Below are positions 25,701 to 32,514 of a stretch of 40,078 bases of DNA, piece by piece. The DNA lies in assembly GCA_050733935.1 (NCBI GenBank), contig JBOHUC010000104.1:1-40078 (forward strand). The letters are read 5' to 3'. The notes below the pieces were generated by a model. That model was not told where the DNA came from, did no database searches, and saw nothing but the letters and a program-made list of their open reading frames with translations. The translations under genes were made by a program, and so were the position numbers. The DNA is from JBOHUC01 sp050733935 (GTDB lineage Bacteria > Eisenbacteria > RBG-16-71-46 > DASYSL01). Each line of letters starts with the position of its first letter. The first letter of the stretch is position 1.

Positions 25701-26164
25701 AGGGTTCCCAACCAGATTTCGCCGGATCGCGTACGGAGAACCCGCGTGGGGCCGAGCGGGTTCTCATCCGGCGAGCTGATGGGCAGCGCGGCCATGCGAA
25801 GTCCGTCGAAGCGAAATCCCGCGAACGCTCCCGCGATGAGCACCTCTCCGCTGTCGCCCGGGGCGACGTCCCGGACGGTCGAGCCCGGCGGAATGAACGG
25901 AGTCCAGATCCCGCCCTGTGCGAGCGCCGGACGGTCGCCGGCAGCGAGCGCCGCGAGCGCAATGGCGGCTCCGGCCGCGAACGCGGGAATCAGGTTAGCC
26001 AGGCGAGTCGGGCGCGCGAAAAACGAACCGACGCACCGGGCAGGAGCGACCGCCCGCGCCCCGCCCGGCGTTTTCCGGGCAGAGGCGATCGGGGCGCGAG
26101 CCCCGGGAGAGGCGGTCATCGGTGCGCGGCTCATCGGCTTTCGGATCTCCAATGGAGAGGTCAT
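22733..26164 (-). CDS. Reg_prop beta-propeller protein with FlgD-like C-terminal domain
   Basis: The 1143-residue protein has an N-terminal basic stretch, then a membrane/signal segment (~54-82, LIPAFAAGAAIALAALAAG, cut near ALAQ). Residues ~85-700 are two-component-regulator-type propeller repeats (GEIWLGTLTHGLFRL, GRIWAGTDGGGLSSFDG, RRVWVGFANGLARLEG, GVLWVATQGGLSRFEG, GRIWFATDAGLGLSDG), probably two seven-bladed propellers. Ig-like segments follow, including a Y_Y_Y-type domain (~730-800). The end is a FlgD-like domain (LSPNGGGFDTETAISFELG, VFDRAGRLVREV, VTWDGKNGDGEVVPSGLYVV). There is no kinase, so unlike hybrid two-component sensors it is a free-standing surface or periplasmic propeller. 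It heads the operon and its stop overlaps the start of the barrel protein, so the two are probably translationally coupled. Start uncertain: ATG at 26164 or an internal ATG near 26134. Confidence 0.88.
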   Translation of the reverse strand: MTSPLEIRKPMSRAPMTASPGARAPIASARKTPGGARAVAPARCVGSFFARPTRLANLIPAFAAGAAIALAALAAGDRPALAQGGIWTPFIPPGSTVRDVAPGDSGEVLIAGAFAGFRFDGLRMAALPISSPDENPLGPTRVLRTRSGEIWLGTLTHGLFRLQADGTVVRYTASSGLGNSTTDRIFALAEGLDGRIWAGTDGGGLSSFDGNSWSTLSTDQGMPSNVVGALTVDPVDGTIWAGAHRSAGSEGGLVKIAGGVITTYTGLAWIEQGIRAVLVDDERRVWVGFANGLARLEGSSFVEYPQGVTVTSLAQGAHGEIWFGANGRGVGHLEGDDSTILPGGPVSNSITALHRDPAGVLWVATQGGLSRFEGSAWFSFVPSANAPGDFNARSAARDLSDAARGDSIDARGLTWMGIFPLGVNQIPGSLGGENLVRVANGRQRYLGPTEGLPGGTISAVSPTGDGRVWAGSTGLTGGLALLSADGAVLRVFRAADGLPADRVTAVDASPAGVWAGTTFGAAFSDGNSVTALRVGAAALPDAPILGVDRDVQGRVWFATGATPLRLGTPGGGAVRFDPSDSSYVRFDTSSGFPTNDLVSVNVFANGDVWFGSAAGAIRLRDDAVRVFHVADGLPSENVRRIVEAADGRIWFATDAGLGLSDGANAVAYNTADGLAGSSVVDLFADPLGLAVACGGDGASLFHPDATPPRPEITNGPPLAVGAREVQFGVRGGDLDGGQRNLTLAYQIDAQTPSPFIEDRVAINATLPDGEHVLRLWAKDRALNVSPLAFEWPFTVDATPPRPIVSSPAFDDVVRGVVDVVGNVADPRFLHYLIELRPVGRVAWDTVLTSPTLPPPGEPLYRWDTTLGTDGPWELRVGSLDSLGLVGYVQVTVIVDNLAPSANVTSPARVDHVTGGRVFTTGGEVELYVPPNAWPSDQIVRIDSVAVSDSLRGEGWLKIWRVNALLTDLAKPATLKVQVPNAGPPPGGDPGLAPPTLQRVDPTDFSLVAVGGAPSADGRAVSTTIQSLGTFALTEPVTTGAGFEGVRGLDCQPRVLSPNGGGFDTETAISFELGRGGQAAVKVFDRAGRLVREVAENGAFPPGRNVVTWDGKNGDGEVVPSGLYVVAVRFDGETSTKTVVVANR

Positions 26165-26576
26165 CCGTGGAACGCGTCCCTGCGGCGGGTCGGTCCACGT
26201 GCAGGCGTACCGACCTCACGCATGGCAAGAGCCGCGCCGGGAGGCGATGTCGGGCGGGTGAAGGACCTAATGTAGCGCGTCGCTGATGGTTGTCGAGCAC
26301 GTCCGGCGTGCGAACGCATGGCCGACGAGGGGGCTGAAGGGCGCGATTGCCGCAGAGCCTGCGGACTTCCCCAGCGGGCCCGACGTTCAACTCCGCGACG
26401 CGGCGCGCGCTCGCGACCGATCGGGCCCCCGGAAACCCGTGCGGCTTGCGGAGTTTTCACATCCCACGCGCTGCGGAAACGCGTCGTCGCAGCCGCCAGG
26501 AGCACTGGCACGGGCCCTGCTCTAGGAAAGCGACGTAATCGGAAGTCCGGGGTCGGATCGGAAGACCCCACCAGGC

Positions 26577-26656
26577 TTGAGGGGTTTCGTGGAACGCCGT
26601 GCGCGATACTGACGGGGGGAGCCTGAGGCGCGCGCAGTGAACTCCGAACCCCTCAA
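26577..26656. ncRNA. Possible structured RNA element (nested inverted repeats)
   Basis: TTGAGGGGTT at 26577-26586 pairs perfectly with AACCCCTCAA at 26647-26656. Inside it a GTGCGCG stretch and a CGCGCAGTG stretch can form a second stem separated from the first by a roughly symmetrical bubble. The nested arrangement directly before a strong hairpin is suggestive of a folded RNA, possibly the 3' untranslated region of the kinase transcript or a small independent RNA. No known family recognised. Confidence 0.25.
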
Positions 26657-26662
26657 ACTGTC

Positions 26663-26692
26663 CGGGCCCGGAGGAGAGATCCTCCGGGCCCG
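26663..26692 (-). terminator. Likely transcription terminator of the PD40 kinase gene
   Basis: CGGGCCCGGAGGA, a GAGA loop and TCCTCCGGGCCCG form a perfect 13-bp stem 22 bases beyond the kinase stop at 26714. On the minus strand it is followed only by GACAGTTTG, so the U-tract is weak. The stem is strong enough to act as an intrinsic or assisted terminator in a GC-rich genome. Confidence 0.55.
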
Positions 26693-26713
26693 CTCACGTG
26701 TTCTCGCCGTGCA

Positions 26714-29455
26714 CTAGTTCGGTCGTTGCCTGCCTTGCTTCGGCGGGACGAGGCCCGAAATCCCGTCGGCGACCGTGAGACCCGAAAGCCAGTCCACGAC
26801 GGAGACCGTGGCGCGCTTTCCGTCCGGCGAGAAACCGAACGACTCGATGGCGTCGGTGGTTCCCGTGAACAGCGTGTCGACCCGGCCGGCGCCCGTGCGC
26901 CACGCAGAGAGCGGCCGCCTGAGCAGGATCGGCTGGCCGTCTGCCCCGGAGTGGATGTAGGCGACCGCGCCCCCGTCCGAGGTGAAACGCGATCGGCCGA
27001 ACTGCACCGTCGAGGGAAACACCTGGATCGGGACGGGCACCGGCAAGGTCTTCTTCTCCACGACATCGAAGATGTCGAGTCGCGTTTCGATCGTCCCGAC
27101 GTCGGTGATCACGGATACGTGGCGATCATCGGGGGACAAATCGGGGATCACCGACGCGGTCTTGAGCAGCCATTCCGAAACTCCCCCTGCCACCGGAATC
27201 CGCCACAGACCCGACTTGGCCGGATGGGCCGAGCTGTACACGACCCATGCGCCGTCCGACGAGACCGAGGGGTTCTCGGCATCGAGGCTATCGCGCGACA
27301 ACTGCCGGGGCGCGCTTCCGTCGCGGCGCCCGGTCCAGATTTCGAAGGCCCCGCTGCGCGCGGAGCACCAGAAGATGGACTCGCCGTTCGGACCATATTC
27401 CGGATCCCAATCGTCGGCGGGATCGTCCGTCACGCGATGCATCTCTCCGGTCTCGACCGAGACCTCCCAGAGGTCGAGCGCGCCGCCGCGGTTGGACGAG
27501 AACATCACCCACTTTCCGTCCGGGGAGTAGACGGGCTGCCGATCGATGGCCAGTCCACCGGTGAGCCACCGCCCTTCCACGAGATTGCGTGCGTCGATCG
27601 GGACCTCGCACAGATTCTGCCGGGCCACGAAACTCGCCATGACGACCCTGCCGTCGGGATGCAGATCGATCATGGGCGGGAAAGTGTCGAGCCATCCCAG
27701 AGGGCGGTACTTCCCCGAGCGAGTGTCGAGCCGGAACAGGCGGCCGGGCGCACCTCGCTGGACCGCCGTCAGCCCGACGCCCTCGGCCACGATCAAGCCG
27801 GTCCCGGCGCCGTCCCAGCTCGCCGTCGAGAGCACGGCTCCGGACGGCGACACGAAGTCGCGCGACGATCCGTCCTTCGCGTTCACCAGGACGATGCTGT
27901 TGAGGGCATTCTGGGTCGAGCTCCGGACGATTGCGATGTGGCTTCCGTCCGGCGACCATCGCGGCGAAAGCACTGAGATGGAACCTCTCGACCACAGCTC
28001 GTGGCCGTCGGTGCCGTCCGCTTTCGCGACCATGAGGCGTGCACGGGTGCCGGCGCTGTCGGCCGCGCTCGCGATGTAGGCGATTCGGGTGCCGTCGGGC
28101 GAGGGATCGGCGTCGAAGGCATCTTCGAGCAGGAGGCGCGGCCGGCCTCCGATCACCGGGATCCGCCAGAGCGATTGCCGGCCGTTCACGATGCGCGTGA
28201 ACACGATGTTTCCACCGTCGGGCGTGAAGCGCGAGAACTGGTCGTTCTCGGCGGTGAGCTTCACTTCGCTTCGCGTGACCATGTCCATGACCCAGAGCCC
28301 CTGTCCGTTCTGACGCACCGCGCTGAAGGCGACGAGTCGACCGTCCGGGGAAACCGCGGGCCAGCTGTCCTGGTCCCCCTGGGAGAGGGTCGAGACCCGG
28401 ATCGAGCCCTCCCCGGACTGTGGAGCAGTCCACCGTCCGACGAGGAAGGTCGCGACGATGAACACGAGCACACTCACCGCCGCGAACCAGGGCATCGCGC
28501 GTGACAAGGGCGACGTCGAAGCAGATTCGCTTGCGGTGTCGCCCGCGCTCGCACCCGCACTCGAACTCGCAATTCCGCTCGCCGTTCGGCGGGGGTCGTC
28601 GCCGGCGACGAGATCGAGCATGAACGCAACGTCGTGCGCCGACTGCGGCCGGCTCTCGGGATCCTTCGCGAGACAACGGCGGATCGTCCGGTCGAGGCCC
28701 GGCGGCGCGACCGGACGGAGCTCAGTGATCGGCCGCGGCTCTCCGGTCATGATCGCCGCAATGAGGCTCGCCTGGCTCTCTCCTGCAAACGCAGGCGCTC
28801 CGGTCGCCATCTCGTACAAGACGCACCCGAGCGCCCAGACGTCGGTCCGCGCGTCGGTCTCCTTGCCCTCGAGCTGCTCCGGCGCCATGTACTGGAACGT
28901 GCCGACGATGGTGCCCTCCGCCGTGAGCGGCCGGCTCATGGTCGGAGACTGGCTCCGTCCGTCCGGAGCTGCAGCCAGTCCGGCGGGGCGCGCGAGGCCA
29001 AAGTCCATGAGCTTGGCACCACCCTTCGTGAGCATCACGTTCCCGGGCTTCAAGTCCCGGTGCACGACTCCCGCGCGATGCGCACGGTGAAGAGCCTCTG
29101 CGATCTGCCGGCCGAGTGAAGCGATCTCGCCGATCGGCAGCGGGCCTTTCTGGAGCCGGTCGGCGAGCGTCTCGCCTTCGAGAAGCTCCATGACGAGGTA
29201 GTCGGTGCCGTTCTGATGGCCGACGTCGTACAGCGTGCAGATGTGCGGGTGGTTGAGCTGGGAGATGGTGCGGGCCTCGCGCTCGAAGCGCGCGCGCACT
29301 TCCGGCGTCGTGGCAAGGTGCTGGGGCAGCACCTTGATGGCCACGTCACGGCCGAGGCGGGAATCGTGGGCGCGATAGACCTCGCCCATCCCGCCCGCGC
29401 CGAGCGGGGCGAGGATTTGATAGGGACCGAGCCGGGTACCTTCCGCGAGCGGCAT
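26714..29455 (-). CDS. Membrane Ser/Thr protein kinase with PD40/TolB-like propeller
   Basis: The 913-residue protein has a PknB-type kinase domain at 10-280: glycine loop LGAGGMGEVY (18-27), Lys41 in VAIKVL, HRDLKPGN (Asp134), DFG (151-153), and GTFQYMAPEQ in the activation segment. A Ser/Ala-rich juxtamembrane linker (~290-315) leads to a single membrane helix (~320-340, PWFAAVSVLVFIVATFLVG). The extracytoplasmic part is a PD40 propeller with repeats such as PAVSPDGRLVAFSA, SRFTPDGGNIVFTR, PRWSPDGSHIAIVR, PVYSPDGKWVMFSS and PSVSSDGAWVVYSS. It is the same architecture as the kinase at 3067-5718 but clearly divergent in sequence and in base composition, so not a recent duplicate. The 23-base gap to the outer-membrane protein gene upstream suggests read-through from it. 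Ligand and substrate unknown. Confidence 0.93.
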   Translation of the reverse strand: MPLAEGTRLGPYQILAPLGAGGMGEVYRAHDSRLGRDVAIKVLPQHLATTPEVRARFEREARTISQLNHPHICTLYDVGHQNGTDYLVMELLEGETLADRLQKGPLPIGEIASLGRQIAEALHRAHRAGVVHRDLKPGNVMLTKGGAKLMDFGLARPAGLAAAPDGRSQSPTMSRPLTAEGTIVGTFQYMAPEQLEGKETDARTDVWALGCVLYEMATGAPAFAGESQASLIAAIMTGEPRPITELRPVAPPGLDRTIRRCLAKDPESRPQSAHDVAFMLDLVAGDDPRRTASGIASSSAGASAGDTASESASTSPLSRAMPWFAAVSVLVFIVATFLVGRWTAPQSGEGSIRVSTLSQGDQDSWPAVSPDGRLVAFSAVRQNGQGLWVMDMVTRSEVKLTAENDQFSRFTPDGGNIVFTRIVNGRQSLWRIPVIGGRPRLLLEDAFDADPSPDGTRIAYIASAADSAGTRARLMVAKADGTDGHELWSRGSISVLSPRWSPDGSHIAIVRSSTQNALNSIVLVNAKDGSSRDFVSPSGAVLSTASWDGAGTGLIVAEGVGLTAVQRGAPGRLFRLDTRSGKYRPLGWLDTFPPMIDLHPDGRVVMASFVARQNLCEVPIDARNLVEGRWLTGGLAIDRQPVYSPDGKWVMFSSNRGGALDLWEVSVETGEMHRVTDDPADDWDPEYGPNGESIFWCSARSGAFEIWTGRRDGSAPRQLSRDSLDAENPSVSSDGAWVVYSSAHPAKSGLWRIPVAGGVSEWLLKTASVIPDLSPDDRHVSVITDVGTIETRLDIFDVVEKKTLPVPVPIQVFPSTVQFGRSRFTSDGGAVAYIHSGADGQPILLRRPLSAWRTGAGRVDTLFTGTTDAIESFGFSPDGKRATVSVVDWLSGLTVADGISGLVPPKQGRQRPN

Positions 29456-29478
29456 CGGCGGAGTCTACTCACCCCGGG

Positions 29479-30360
29479 TCAGAAGCGGAAGACCACTCCC
29501 ACCTCGGGCGCCCATCCCGCTGCCTTGGACGAGATTCCGAAGGCCGAGTTGAGCTTTACGAAGAGCCGCTGCGAGGGATGGACCTGGAGCTCGGTAATGA
29601 GCTCCCACTCGTCCTGCGTTCCCTCGACCGCTGCGTAGCCGCGAAACGCGGGAGAGAACCGCTTGAGGTACTCGAGGGCGGCCTCGCCGAGCCCAAACGA
29701 GCTCTCCGCACCGTCGAACTCGATGGAAGCCCGCGCCGTGAATGTCCCGACCGCGTAGCCACGAATCGCGCCCACGCCCGCGATGACTTCCCACGCGCTC
29801 GTCCCGATCAGCGATCCCTCGTCCTGAAACGGAAAGACCACCTCGGCCTGGCTGAAGAACGCAGGTCGAGATGCAGTTTCCTTTTGCCAGAGCCAGTTCC
29901 CCTGCACCTGCACGTCGCCGAGCCCGCTTTCCGTGAGCTCGGGCGGCAACCCGGTCGGATCCTCGGGAGCCTTCTCGAGCTCCGCGGTGATGTACGCCGC
30001 CTCGACTTCGACTGAGACGCGATCGGAGAGGCCGTACGCAAGGAGAAGCAGGTACTCGTGCGCTTCGTAGTCGCCGCGGAAGTCCTGATCGAGGCTGTGC
30101 CCGAGCTCGACCGGACTGTATTCGGCATCGGAGTCCCGGTAGTACTCGAAGAACGGATAGACCATGAGCTCACCGGGCAGGATGTAGGTGCCGAACATCG
30201 AGGTCGGGACGGCGTCGTCCCGATCCCGCAGGTACGGAGGAAGGGATCCCGGAGCGGATCCGGAAGGAGTTCCCGCGTCAGATGCCTGCGCGAGCAACCG
30301 GTGCGGACTCGCGACCCCGAGAAGTGCGGCGACGCCCATCAGCACGACGATTCGACCCAT
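29479..30360 (-). CDS. Putative outer-membrane beta-barrel protein
   Basis: The 293-residue protein starts at ATG 30360 with GGAGGG eight bases upstream; an in-frame TTG further up is less likely. A signal peptide (VVLMGVAALLGVASPHRLLA) is followed by a short disordered segment. About 230 residues then alternate aromatic/hydrophobic and polar residues (GTYILPGELMVYPFFEYYRD, YLLLLAYGLSDRVSVEVEAA, GNWLWQK, AFFSQAEVVFPF), ending in GVVFRF, a typical last outer-membrane strand with terminal Phe. It resembles the uncharacterised outer-membrane transporter or phenol-degradation MetA-like porins, but no specific family is assigned. It is divergent from the lipoprotein gene; an inverted repeat lies between them. 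Confidence 0.78.
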   Translation of the reverse strand: MGRIVVLMGVAALLGVASPHRLLAQASDAGTPSGSAPGSLPPYLRDRDDAVPTSMFGTYILPGELMVYPFFEYYRDSDAEYSPVELGHSLDQDFRGDYEAHEYLLLLAYGLSDRVSVEVEAAYITAELEKAPEDPTGLPPELTESGLGDVQVQGNWLWQKETASRPAFFSQAEVVFPFQDEGSLIGTSAWEVIAGVGAIRGYAVGTFTARASIEFDGAESSFGLGEAALEYLKRFSPAFRGYAAVEGTQDEWELITELQVHPSQRLFVKLNSAFGISSKAAGWAPEVGVVFRF

Positions 30361-30423
30361 CACGATGTCCCTCCACAAACGAACGCCGGGGACCCACTCC
30401 AGGGAACCGACGAGCCTTCCGGC

Positions 30424-30470
30424 TTGTGACAGGGCGACCGGCCCGAGGCCCGACTACGTCCCTGTCACAA
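30424..30470. repeat. 11-bp inverted repeat between divergent genes (operator candidate)
   Basis: TTGTGACAGGG at 30424-30434 and CCCTGTCACAA at 30460-30470 are perfect inverted copies separated by 25 bases, inside the gap between the outer-membrane protein (start 30360, minus) and the lipoprotein (start 30542, plus). The half-site TTGTGAC resembles CRP/FNR-type half-sites, but the spacing is far too long for one such dimer. Two operators or an RNA stem are both possible. Confidence 0.45.
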
Positions 30471-30541
30471 AGCGTGAACCTCGTCTGTTCTCTCCATGCA
30501 GAGCATCCCGTTCCCGGACTTCCCGGAGAGGAGAAAACGTC

Positions 30542-31816
30542 ATGAACCGCTCGAGATTCACCCCGCCGCGCGCGGCGATCCCGCGTCCCGCGAAGTTCGC
30601 CCTCGCGACGCTCGCCCTTACGACACTCACGCTCGCGGCCTCAGGTTGCGACCGCCAGTCGACGACGCCGACCGTCACCGGCCTTGCCCTCCAAGCGGAC
30701 CGGAAGTCGCCCGCACCCGCGGGCGAGGGCTGCGGGGATCTCCCCACCGCTCCCGAGAGTGAGCGCGTCGATCTCTACGCACCGGTCTTTTCGAACCCGA
30801 CGGCGGTCACGAATCCGCTCTTTCCCATCGCCACACTCGAGCGCGTGCTCCTCCTGGGCACGGAGGAAGGGGCCCCTCTCCGGGTCGAGACCACGCTCCT
30901 TGCGCGCACGGAGACGTTTCACCTGAACGGGCAACGGTTCGAAGCGCTCGCGTCGCAGTACGTCGCGTGGGTGGACCGGCGGATCCACGAAGTCGCGATC
31001 GACTGGTACGTGCAGGACGATCAGGGGGCGGCCTGGTATCTGGGCGAGGACGTGTTCAATTACGAGGATGGGCGACTCGCCGACCGCGAGGGCACCTGGA
31101 GGGCCGGTCGCGATGGGCCGGCCGCCATGATCATGCCAGCGCTCCCACGTGTAGGCGACGTCTGGCGGCCGGAGAACATCTGCGGCCTCGTGTTCGAGGA
31201 AGTCATCGCGACCACGACCGACGTCGTCGTGACCGGCCCGCGCGGATCCGTGTCGGGTGCCCTCATCGTGCGCGAGCTCCACATGGATGGCTCGCTCGAG
31301 GACAAGACGTTCGCGCCCGGATACGGGGAGTTCTCGACCGGATCGGGCAGCAATCTCGAAGCGGTTGCGCTCGCGATTCCGACCGACGCAATCCCCGGGC
31401 CCGTGCCGGACGCGCTCGAGACGGTGTCCGAGGGAGCGAAGGAGATCTTCGAAGCGGTCGGGGCCGGGGAGTGGGACGAGGCCTCGAAGACGCTCGCGGA
31501 GCTCGTGGGGGGCTGGAACGCCCACCGTTCGGGCGGGGTCCCGCCGATGCTCGAAACGCAGATGAACCAGGCTGTCGGGGCGCTTGACGCCGCGGTCTCC
31601 GGCCGAAACTCGGCCGGATCACGACAGGCGAGCGTGGACGTCGCGCTCGCGGCTCTCGACCTCGAGCTCCAGTATCGGCCGCGAGCCGAGATCGACGAGG
31701 AGCTGCTCGAGGCCTGGGCGCGTCAACTCGAAATCGACCGGGAGGCCCGGGACGAGGGCGCCATCCGGAGCGACCGGCTAACGATCCGGATGATCCGGGA
31801 TCGGCTGGCTCGCTAG
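30542..31816 (+). CDS. Putative lipoprotein of unknown function
   Basis: The 424-residue protein starts at ATG 30542 behind GGAGAGGAG. A basic N-terminus and hydrophobic segment end in TLTLAASGC, giving a probable lipidation site at Cys36. The mature part opens with a short linker. A beta-rich domain follows (~60-290) with NPTAVTNPLFPI, VLLLGTEEG, VDRRIHEVAIDWYVQDDQG and TFAPGYGEFSTGSGS, a pattern like other uncharacterised secreted proteins that carry a 'NPyfPl..G' opening. The C-terminal ~130 residues are helical (ASKTLAELVGGWNAH, VDVALAALDLELQYRP). I do not recognise a catalytic motif. Its stop overlaps the convergent response regulator stop by four bases. Confidence 0.8.
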   Translation: MNRSRFTPPRAAIPRPAKFALATLALTTLTLAASGCDRQSTTPTVTGLALQADRKSPAPAGEGCGDLPTAPESERVDLYAPVFSNPTAVTNPLFPIATLERVLLLGTEEGAPLRVETTLLARTETFHLNGQRFEALASQYVAWVDRRIHEVAIDWYVQDDQGAAWYLGEDVFNYEDGRLADREGTWRAGRDGPAAMIMPALPRVGDVWRPENICGLVFEEVIATTTDVVVTGPRGSVSGALIVRELHMDGSLEDKTFAPGYGEFSTGSGSNLEAVALAIPTDAIPGPVPDALETVSEGAKEIFEAVGAGEWDEASKTLAELVGGWNAHRSGGVPPMLETQMNQAVGALDAAVSGRNSAGSRQASVDVALAALDLELQYRPRAEIDEELLEAWARQLEIDREARDEGAIRSDRLTIRMIRDRLAR

Positions 31817-32514
31817 CCCACGAACTTGTAGCCCACCTTGTGCACGGTGACGATGAACGGGCGATCCACCTCACCGCCCGAGAGCTTCCCGCGGATGTTC
31901 GCGATGTGCGTGTCCACGGTGCGCGTCGTCACGCCCGCTTCGACGTCCACGCCCCAGATCTCCTCGAGCAGCTCGTCGCGCGAGACCGTGCGGCCGCGCC
32001 GGAGCGCGAGGTACTTGAGGAGCTCGAACTCCTTGAACGAGAGCGGAACGAGCGAGCTGTTCTTCTTCACTTCGCGATTCGTGAGATCCATGAGCACGTC
32101 GCCAAAGGTGATCGTGCCGGGGGTCTGGTGCCCCTCCTCGTCGGCCGCGGGCGCGCGCTTCAAGAGCGCCCGCACGCGCGCCAGAAGCTCGGCCACGCTG
32201 AACGGCTTCGTGACGTAATCGTCGGCCCCGAGGTCGAAGCCCTTCACGATGTCGGCTTCGAAGTTGCGGGCGGTCAGGATGAGCACGGGCGTGGTCGCAT
32301 TCCGCTCGCGGAATTCCTTCAAGACGTCGAACCCGGATTTCTCGGGCAGCATGAGATCGAGCACGACCAAATCCGGCTTGTCCTTGAGCGCGGACTTGAG
32401 CCCGTCACGGCCGTTCATGGCCGAAGAGACGTCGTAGCCCTCGAACTGGAAATTGTGCGACAGCCCCTCCAGGAGCCCGGGCTCATCCTCGACGATCAGG
32501 ATCTTCGCGGCCAT
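31813..32514 (-). CDS. OmpR/PhoB-type response regulator
   Basis: The 233-residue protein starts at ATG 32514 with GAGGAGG just upstream. The receiver domain (1-120) has the acidic pair in VEDEP (9-11), phospho-acceptor Asp53 (VVLDLMLP), Thr81 and Lys103 (VTKPF). The C-terminal winged-helix DNA-binding domain (~135-233) carries PLSFKEFELLKYLALRRGRT, DELLEEIWG and the recognition-region TRTVDTHIANIRGKL, ending VHKVGYKFVG. Phosphorylation by the overlapping histidine kinase should control DNA binding; the regulon is unknown. The start overlaps the end of the kinase gene by 19 bases, so kinase then regulator are probably coupled. Confidence 0.96.
   Translation of the reverse strand: MAAKILIVEDEPGLLEGLSHNFQFEGYDVSSAMNGRDGLKSALKDKPDLVVLDLMLPEKSGFDVLKEFRERNATTPVLILTARNFEADIVKGFDLGADDYVTKPFSVAELLARVRALLKRAPAADEEGHQTPGTITFGDVLMDLTNREVKKNSSLVPLSFKEFELLKYLALRRGRTVSRDELLEEIWGVDVEAGVTTRTVDTHIANIRGKLSGGEVDRPFIVTVHKVGYKFVG

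Larger units (their letters stand above)
26165..26713. other. Non-coding region between the propeller operon and the second kinase
   Basis: No frame here shows protein character. It should hold the promoter of the minus-strand propeller operon (near 26165-26400) and the end of the kinase transcript, which runs leftwards into it. Two perfect inverted repeats are present, at 26577-26656 and 26663-26692. I compared the stretch by eye with tmRNA, RNase P RNA, 6S and SRP RNA hallmarks and found no clear match. Confidence 0.5.

Noticed and set aside
26280..26713. Possible RNase P RNA, tmRNA, 6S or SRP RNA in the non-coding gap
   Set aside because: A GGAAGTCCGGGG stretch and strong stems drew attention, but the conserved RNase P core, the tmRNA tRNA-like ends with CCA, and the SRP tetraloop motif were not found.
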